From contig NZ_JBHSUL010000001.1 of NCBI RefSeq assembly GCF_042660675.1, forward strand, positions 1 through 64,000: DNA of 64,000 nt, in the 5' to 3' direction. Positions 59,473-64,000 of the stretch are shown piece after piece. This stretch comes from Marinilactibacillus sp042660675 (GTDB taxonomy: Bacteria; Bacillota; Bacilli; Lactobacillales; Carnobacteriaceae_A). Every line of letters begins with the position of its first letter. Position 1 is the stretch's first letter. A program made the translations under genes and the position numbers. The notes beneath the pieces were generated by a model. It made no database searches and was not told where the DNA came from. It saw only the letters and a program-made list of their open reading frames with translations.

Positions 59473-59646
59473 ATGGATTTTATAGATTATTTTAGTTTGC
59501 TTTCATTGATACCTTTATTCGTTATGCCGCTCATTGTAATTTATTTCGGCGTTATGATTTACAAGATTTCAAAATCACTGGATCGAATTGCAAATTCAGT
59601 GGAAAGCAAAGAACACCGTACATATTCCGATAGTGAACAGTCATAA
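59473..59646 (+). CDS. 57-residue single-helix membrane protein
   Basis: MDFIDYFSLLSLIPLFVMPL opens the protein, with one long hydrophobic stretch to about residue 33. A charged tail KSLDRIANSVESKEHRTYSD follows. TAGGAGGTG precedes the ATG at 59473; a longer frame from 59443 crosses it. It is a single plus-strand gene followed by a strong terminator. Function unknown; similar short membrane proteins often modulate transporters or stress responses. Confidence 0.65.
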   Translation: MDFIDYFSLLSLIPLFVMPLIVIYFGVMIYKISKSLDRIANSVESKEHRTYSDSEQS

Positions 59647-59683
59647 AAGCAAGAGATACCTAGTCGGTGTCTCTTGCTTTTTA
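59645..59683 (+). terminator. Terminator after the 57-residue membrane protein gene
   Basis: AAAAGCAAGAGATACC and GGTGTCTCTTGCTTTT form a perfect-to-near-perfect stem followed by T. Confidence 0.92.
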
Positions 59684-59828
59684 AGTTATTAGTACGATAG
59701 AACCCCTTCAAATGGGCTACAAAATATCCTAAAAGCTATGTAAGTATGTATATCTTTTAAGACATAAACAGACTGACTTATAAAACTATACCATTCAAGA
59801 AAACACGGCACAATGCTTAATGAAAACA

Positions 59829-59865
59829 AAAGCCGTTCAGTCAGAATAACTCAACTGAACGGCTT
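59829..59865 (-). terminator. Terminator of the FtsX-type permease operon
   Basis: AAGCCGTTCAG and CTGAACGGCTT form an 11-bp perfect stem 18 bases beyond the permease stop, followed on the minus strand by TTGTTTTC. Confidence 0.85.
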
Positions 59866-59882
59866 GGATTGTATTTTTCCGT

Positions 59883-62489
59883 TTAAATATTCTCTTGTTT
59901 CAATCCATCGACAATGGTATCTTTTTTGATTTTATTACTGGAATAGATCATGGCTAGTCCGACGATCACGAATACACTGATGACGGCTAAGATTATTGGG
60001 ATCCAAGGTATCTCAAAAGCAAATTGGAATCTGGTACGCCATACTTGATAAATCGCGTAGATCATTAGGAAACTAACCGGCAGTCCATAAAGGAGTGCTT
60101 TTAATCCATAGAATATACTTTCTAGTTGAATCATTTTAGTAAAACTTTTCGGTGCCATTCCCATTGATCTCAGCATCGCAAATTCTCTTTTTCTGAGTGA
60201 AATACTCGTAGAAATCGTATTGAAGATCGTAGCGATACAGATCAAAGTAATCAGAACCACGAAGGCATTTGAGAAAACGTAGCCTAAGAGAATGATTTGT
60301 TCGCCTCTTTGTTTCGCTCTTTGTCTATTGTAGATAGAAAAACCCGTGTCTCCCGAATCTTTTTGAATATCTTCTAATTTGTTTTCTAGTAATTGTGCCT
60401 GTTCACTTTGGTAATAGACTGCTCGTTCGATGAATTCATCGGTTACTAGGTCATTATCTACTAAAGTGTTGAAAACTTCTTCTGAAACAAATACGTTCAA
60501 CGTACCAAGTGGAATATTGTTTGAAATACCTATTGGAGATGTATCTGCTAAAGCTACAATTTTTAAAGCAGGTAACCTTAAATAGCTTTCTGTTTCAAGA
60601 GTATAGATTTCAGGTACGATTTCGTCATTGACTTCTGCGTTCAACGCTTTTGTTTCGACAATATTTTCTTCTCCATCTTCTGTTAAATATTGGATGGTTT
60701 CCTGAACGATCATCAACGGATCTTCTGTATTGATCATCGATTCGTACGCTACGCTGTTAGCTGAAGCGTAGCCTTTCATCGTTTCCGTGTCCAGTCCATG
60801 AATCGTTAGACTATAAGGATATTTTCCGTCTTCTAACTGTCCATAACCAACAAGTTCTTCAGCGATTTTGTCTTCTTCAATCCATGAAGTACCAGAAATC
60901 CAACTGATGGCTGTTACTTGATCAATTTCATCTAGTACTGTCAATTTAGAGAACAGCTCTGGGTCGATTGATTCCTTCCCACTTCGATTCAAAGTGACCT
61001 CGACATCGTAATTCACACCTTGCTCCAATAATTCATTTGATTTTGCCAAGCTCGATGCAAAATAAGAGATTGTCAGAAACAATACAACACTGATACTCAG
61101 TGAAAACACAATCGCTCGGTAGCCAGAACGGTTTCTTTTGATATTTTTTGAAGCCAGTTCCCCTTCTATCCCAAATAGCTTGCGTACTAGTTTAGGTGTA
61201 CGAATGGTCTTATTGGATAATTTGATTGTCTGAGTCTGACGAATGGCTTCAATAGCGGTTATTTCAGACGCTTTTTTTGCCGGTAGATAGGTCGATAGAA
61301 ACAGCGTACTGATCGAAATTACCAAAGCAGTCAAGATTGTCCAAGGAGAAAAGACGACACGTAAACTTTCTGTGGTATCGATTGCTTGTTGAATCAATGA
61401 ATTAAAGACTAAAAATGTCAATGCAATGCCTGCATATCCAACGATGACTCCAATCGGAAAACTAACAGCGCCGATCAATGCGCCTTCGAAAAAGACTACA
61501 TTGCGTTTTTGACGCTTCGTTGCTCCGATACTAGACAACATTCCAAGCTGTCTTGCCCGCTCTGAAACAGAAATCGCAAAGGCATTGTAAATCAGTGAGA
61601 CAGATCCAATCACAATGATGACAATGACAATTGCTGACAAACTGATCAGCATATTACGTGTTCGGTCCTGAGAAAGAATGCCATAATATCTCAGTAAATT
61701 CCCATGCGAACCAACCGCTCCGATACCTTGGGTTTCCGCAAATTCTGCGATATATTCCGGAGAGGATTGATTCAAATGATCCATCCTAATATAAGCGTCT
61801 GTTTTCTGGTCACCCGTTATCATCTGCTCATCTTTGTAGGATAAAAATACATAGCCCGGATTCCAGCTATTCTCAAAAAAAGGTGTTTCCATTGTACCCA
61901 CAATCGTGTAAACAACGGTTTCTTCAATCGTCAATGACTCTGTTACGCCATCGAAGTCTACTAGTGCATCTTCTTGTGTTAACCTTCTAGAAGGGTCATC
62001 TGATGGTACTCTCTGACCTAGTTCCAATTCAATCGTATCACCAATTTCGTAGGTGAAGGCGTCTTGATTACTGATAGAATCAGAGACCAGTAATTCGTTT
62101 GACTGTGTTGGTAGTCTGCCTTCTTTCAATTGAATCGGAAAGGTTTCAAAGGCTGTTTTATTATAATTGCGAACTAGTAAATAAGGACGATCAGGGTTTG
62201 TGCTTTCTTCAAATTCCGCAAAGCCTTCGTCTTGACTGATCAAAATATCTCTTTGGTTTGGATCTTGTTCGATAGCTTCCAACTGAGTAGCATTTATGTC
62301 TGAGTAAGAAAAGTGCCATTCGCCTTCATTTGAAATCACCTGACGCTGCAAGAGATTAATAAAAGACAAGCCCAGCGTAATCACACCCGTGATCATAGCT
62401 ACTGAAATTATGACCCCAATAACTGTGATCAAAGAACGTTTTTTGTTTAACCATAATTGCTTTATCGCTAGCTTTTGTACGATTGTCAT
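59883..62489 (-). CDS. FtsX/MacB-type ABC transporter permease
   Basis: 868 residues. The first helix (about 15-38) is followed by a large extracytoplasmic domain (about 40-280). Three helices (about 283-390, including SERARQLGMLSSIGATKRQ) come next, then a further helix near 450, a second external domain (about 475-735) and three C-terminal helices with RKREFAMLRSMGMAPKSF. This duplicated FtsX layout is that of peptide-sensing or efflux ABC permeases. The ATG overlaps the stop of the ATPase gene by four bases. With the kinase and ATPase upstream it forms a sensor-transporter operon, probably for cell-envelope stress or antimicrobial peptides. Confidence 0.88.
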   Translation of the reverse strand: MTIVQKLAIKQLWLNKKRSLITVIGVIISVAMITGVITLGLSFINLLQRQVISNEGEWHFSYSDINATQLEAIEQDPNQRDILISQDEGFAEFEESTNPDRPYLLVRNYNKTAFETFPIQLKEGRLPTQSNELLVSDSISNQDAFTYEIGDTIELELGQRVPSDDPSRRLTQEDALVDFDGVTESLTIEETVVYTIVGTMETPFFENSWNPGYVFLSYKDEQMITGDQKTDAYIRMDHLNQSSPEYIAEFAETQGIGAVGSHGNLLRYYGILSQDRTRNMLISLSAIVIVIIVIGSVSLIYNAFAISVSERARQLGMLSSIGATKRQKRNVVFFEGALIGAVSFPIGVIVGYAGIALTFLVFNSLIQQAIDTTESLRVVFSPWTILTALVISISTLFLSTYLPAKKASEITAIEAIRQTQTIKLSNKTIRTPKLVRKLFGIEGELASKNIKRNRSGYRAIVFSLSISVVLFLTISYFASSLAKSNELLEQGVNYDVEVTLNRSGKESIDPELFSKLTVLDEIDQVTAISWISGTSWIEEDKIAEELVGYGQLEDGKYPYSLTIHGLDTETMKGYASANSVAYESMINTEDPLMIVQETIQYLTEDGEENIVETKALNAEVNDEIVPEIYTLETESYLRLPALKIVALADTSPIGISNNIPLGTLNVFVSEEVFNTLVDNDLVTDEFIERAVYYQSEQAQLLENKLEDIQKDSGDTGFSIYNRQRAKQRGEQIILLGYVFSNAFVVLITLICIATIFNTISTSISLRKREFAMLRSMGMAPKSFTKMIQLESIFYGLKALLYGLPVSFLMIYAIYQVWRTRFQFAFEIPWIPIILAVISVFVIVGLAMIYSSNKIKKDTIVDGLKQENI

Positions 62490-63169
62490 GAGCGGATCCT
62501 CTCATCTCTGATGATCCGTCCATCCTCAATCGCGATGATCCGATCCGCCATCAACGCAATCTCTTCGTCATGCGTGATCATGACCAATGTCTGGCTGAAC
62601 GTCTTGTTGAAGTGTTTGAGTAGAGACATAATCTCTTCACTATTCTTGCTATCTAGATTCCCTGTGGGCTCATCCGCCAGCATAATCGCCGGGTTACTGA
62701 CCAGCGCACGACCAATCGAGACACGCTGCTGCTGACCACCGGATAGTTGATTCGGTAAATGCGTTTGTCTTTCTTCCAACTTGAGTGACTTTATAATTTG
62801 CTCAAACTTCTTCTGATCCACTTCGTGTCCATCTAAGAGTAAGGGCAAGGTCATATTTTCCTTGACATTCAATACCGGAATCAAGTTGAAAAATTGATAA
62901 ATCAATCCAATTTGTCTTCTTCTAAAAATCGCTAATTGCGTCTCATTTAATTCATAAATATCAGTATCTTCAATCCACACTTTTCCACTTGTTGGATGAT
63001 CGACACCTCCAAGCATATGCATCAAAGTCGATTTACCGGACCCGGATGCACCAACAATGGCAACAAACTCTCCTTTTTCAATCGTTAAGGATACATCATC
63101 CAGCGCTTTAACAGCTGTTTCTCCACTTCCGTATACTTTAGACAGGTTTTCTACTTTTACAATGCCCAT
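62486..63169 (-). CDS. ABC transporter ATPase (LolD/MacB type)
   Basis: 227 residues. Walker A is GASGSGKST, the Q-loop is in RRRQIGLIYQFFNLIPVLNV, the signature LSGGQQQRVSIGRAL, Walker B IMLADEPTGNLDS, and H-loop ITHDEEIA. The LADEPTGNLDSKNSEEIM segment is the hallmark of the MacB/LolD/FtsE branch that works with FtsX-type permeases. AAGGAGGG precedes the ATG. It energises the permease encoded by the overlapping downstream gene. Confidence 0.94.
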   Translation of the reverse strand: MGIVKVENLSKVYGSGETAVKALDDVSLTIEKGEFVAIVGASGSGKSTLMHMLGGVDHPTSGKVWIEDTDIYELNETQLAIFRRRQIGLIYQFFNLIPVLNVKENMTLPLLLDGHEVDQKKFEQIIKSLKLEERQTHLPNQLSGGQQQRVSIGRALVSNPAIMLADEPTGNLDSKNSEEIMSLLKHFNKTFSQTLVMITHDEEIALMADRIIAIEDGRIIRDERIRS

Positions 63170-63252
63170 TTTATACCCTCCTTTAATCTATATATTGAAT
63201 ATACCTGTCTAAGATGACTCGTCCGTGACTCCATTATGACAGTTTAGTCACT

Positions 63253-64000
63253 TTAACGTTTATGAAACCGAATCGTAAACTGCGTTCCCTTGCCTTCTTC
63301 ACTCTTTACATCCAACGACCCCTGCTGACTCTCAACAATCGTATGCGCCATCGCCAGTCCGATCCCTATACTATTTTCTGACGCATTCTTGCCTCTATAG
63401 AACCGCTTGAAGACATTGGGAAGATCCTCTTTTGAAATGCCATTCCCCGTATCTTCGATTAACATTTCTGTATATAGTGGATTCTCTTTGTAGTAGATAC
63501 CAATGCGGCCTTCCTCAGGCGTATGTTCGATACAATTCTTCAAGATATTGATGAGGGCTTCACTGGTCCACTGCTGGTCTCCTAAAAAAGTTACCTCTTT
63601 TCCACCCGTAATCAAAAGCTCCTGATTTTTTAATTCGATTGGAATCCGTAGCGGTGCGAGCGCCTCTCGAATTAAATCTTCTACGACCACGTTTTCCTTC
63701 TTAAAGATGGCGGTACCGGCATCGATCTTGGATAATTTCAACAAAGAACTGAGCAACCAGTCCATTCTTTCCAGCTGTTTTTCAATATTTCCAGTGAATT
63801 CCATTCGTTTTTCTTCTGTAAGATTTTGTTGACTCAAGAGATCGATCATCACAAGCATCGAGGTCAGAGGTGTTTTCAACTGATGCGAAATATCTGATAA
63901 GGCATCTGCCAGACGCTTTTTATCTTGACTCAAATAGTCGCTTTGTTTGGACAGCATCAAGGTGACTTTGTAGATCTCGTTCTTCAAAATACTCAGTTCT
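63253..64000 (-). CDS. Sensor histidine kinase (partial, cut by window edge)
   Basis: The visible part encodes about 248 residues and remains open to the last base of the window, so the N-terminal sensor lies outside. It includes the H-box SDISHQLKTPLTSMLVMI, the N-box INILKNCIEHTPEEG, G1 IEDTGNGISKEDLPNVF, and the F and G2 boxes GKNASENSIGIGLAMAHTIV. An apparent TTG at 63987 is not a real start: a reading frame of charged alpha-helix continues upstream of it. It lies 83 bases before the ATPase gene. The cognate regulator is presumably beyond the edge. It resembles BceS-like or VncS-like kinases linked to ABC transporters. Confidence 0.88.
   Translation of the reverse strand, partial: ELSILKNEIYKVTLMLSKQSDYLSQDKKRLADALSDISHQLKTPLTSMLVMIDLLSQQNLTEEKRMEFTGNIEKQLERMDWLLSSLLKLSKIDAGTAIFKKENVVVEDLIREALAPLRIPIELKNQELLITGGKEVTFLGDQQWTSEALINILKNCIEHTPEEGRIGIYYKENPLYTEMLIEDTGNGISKEDLPNVFKRFYRGKNASENSIGIGLAMAHTIVESQQGSLDVKSEEGKGTQFTIRFHKR

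Noticed and set aside
1..64000. tRNA, rRNA, CRISPR arrays, insertion sequences and prophage modules
   Set aside because: Looked for throughout. No cloverleaf, regularly spaced repeat array, transposase or structural phage gene was seen.

Overview
The window is a chromosomal segment of a low-GC Gram-positive bacterium. Shine-Dalgarno sites are strong (AGGAGG-type), intrinsic terminators are plentiful, lipoprotein signals carry clear lipoboxes, and there is a T-box riboswitch and cre-like sites. The gene repertoire suits Lactobacillales: LytTR systems, a YoaK/DUF1275 protein, an MepB-like protein, a streptococcal-type nicotinamidase and a bacterial TMEM175. Several osmolyte-related genes (an orphan glycine-betaine-type binding protein and a BCCT carrier) and an array of five acidic stress proteins make a salt-adapted genus of the Carnobacteriaceae (Alkalibacterium or Marinilactibacillus type) my best guess, but this is inference. 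No rRNA, tRNA, CRISPR array or insertion sequence was seen.

Layout. 1-5.4 kb: a LytTR response regulator and GHKL kinase upstream of a heterodimeric ABC exporter. A 21-bp-spaced direct repeat between them looks like the regulator's operator. 5.5-12 kb: five YflT-domain stress proteins (three in an operon, two single, the last fused to a DUF2382 domain), interrupted by an XRE/DUF2975 pair and an ABC-F antibiotic-resistance-type gene. The ABC-F leader encodes a 13-residue RLR peptide followed by a terminator. 12-24 kb: oxidoreductases, hydrolases, a betaine-type lipoprotein, an aldehyde dehydrogenase, an amine oxidase, a GST-like reductase and acetyltransferases. 24-36 kb: small membrane proteins, a GH1 phospho-glucosidase, a beta-helix protein, an MFS carrier, a MerR/GNAT divergent pair with a readable 19-bp-spacer MerR promoter, and a BCCT transporter. 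36-41 kb: two DUF975 paralogues that both appear to start at ATC, a lipoprotein, an alanine symporter and TMEM175 preceded by a coupled 14-codon ORF.

41-45 kb: a T-box-controlled (probably methionine) operon of an Fe-ADH-like enzyme, an aminotransferase and MetQ. 45-51 kb: nicotinamidase, a LytTR/DUF3021 pair, and a GntR-controlled GH1 plus PTS EIIC operon with an operator and a cre site. 52-54 kb: a membrane-anchored alpha/beta hydrolase. 53.8-55.9 kb: a markedly AT-rich island with a defence-type reverse transcriptase, a structured leader and a divergent 45-residue hydrophobic peptide. This is the strongest candidate for an undescribed system. 56-64 kb: two tandem DUF5050 proteins, small membrane proteins, and a histidine kinase / ABC ATPase / FtsX-type permease operon whose kinase runs off the right edge.

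Several starts were moved from the longest frame to the start with a proper ribosome-binding site. Two small genes look broken (a histidine-phosphatase fragment and a frameshifted membrane protein).
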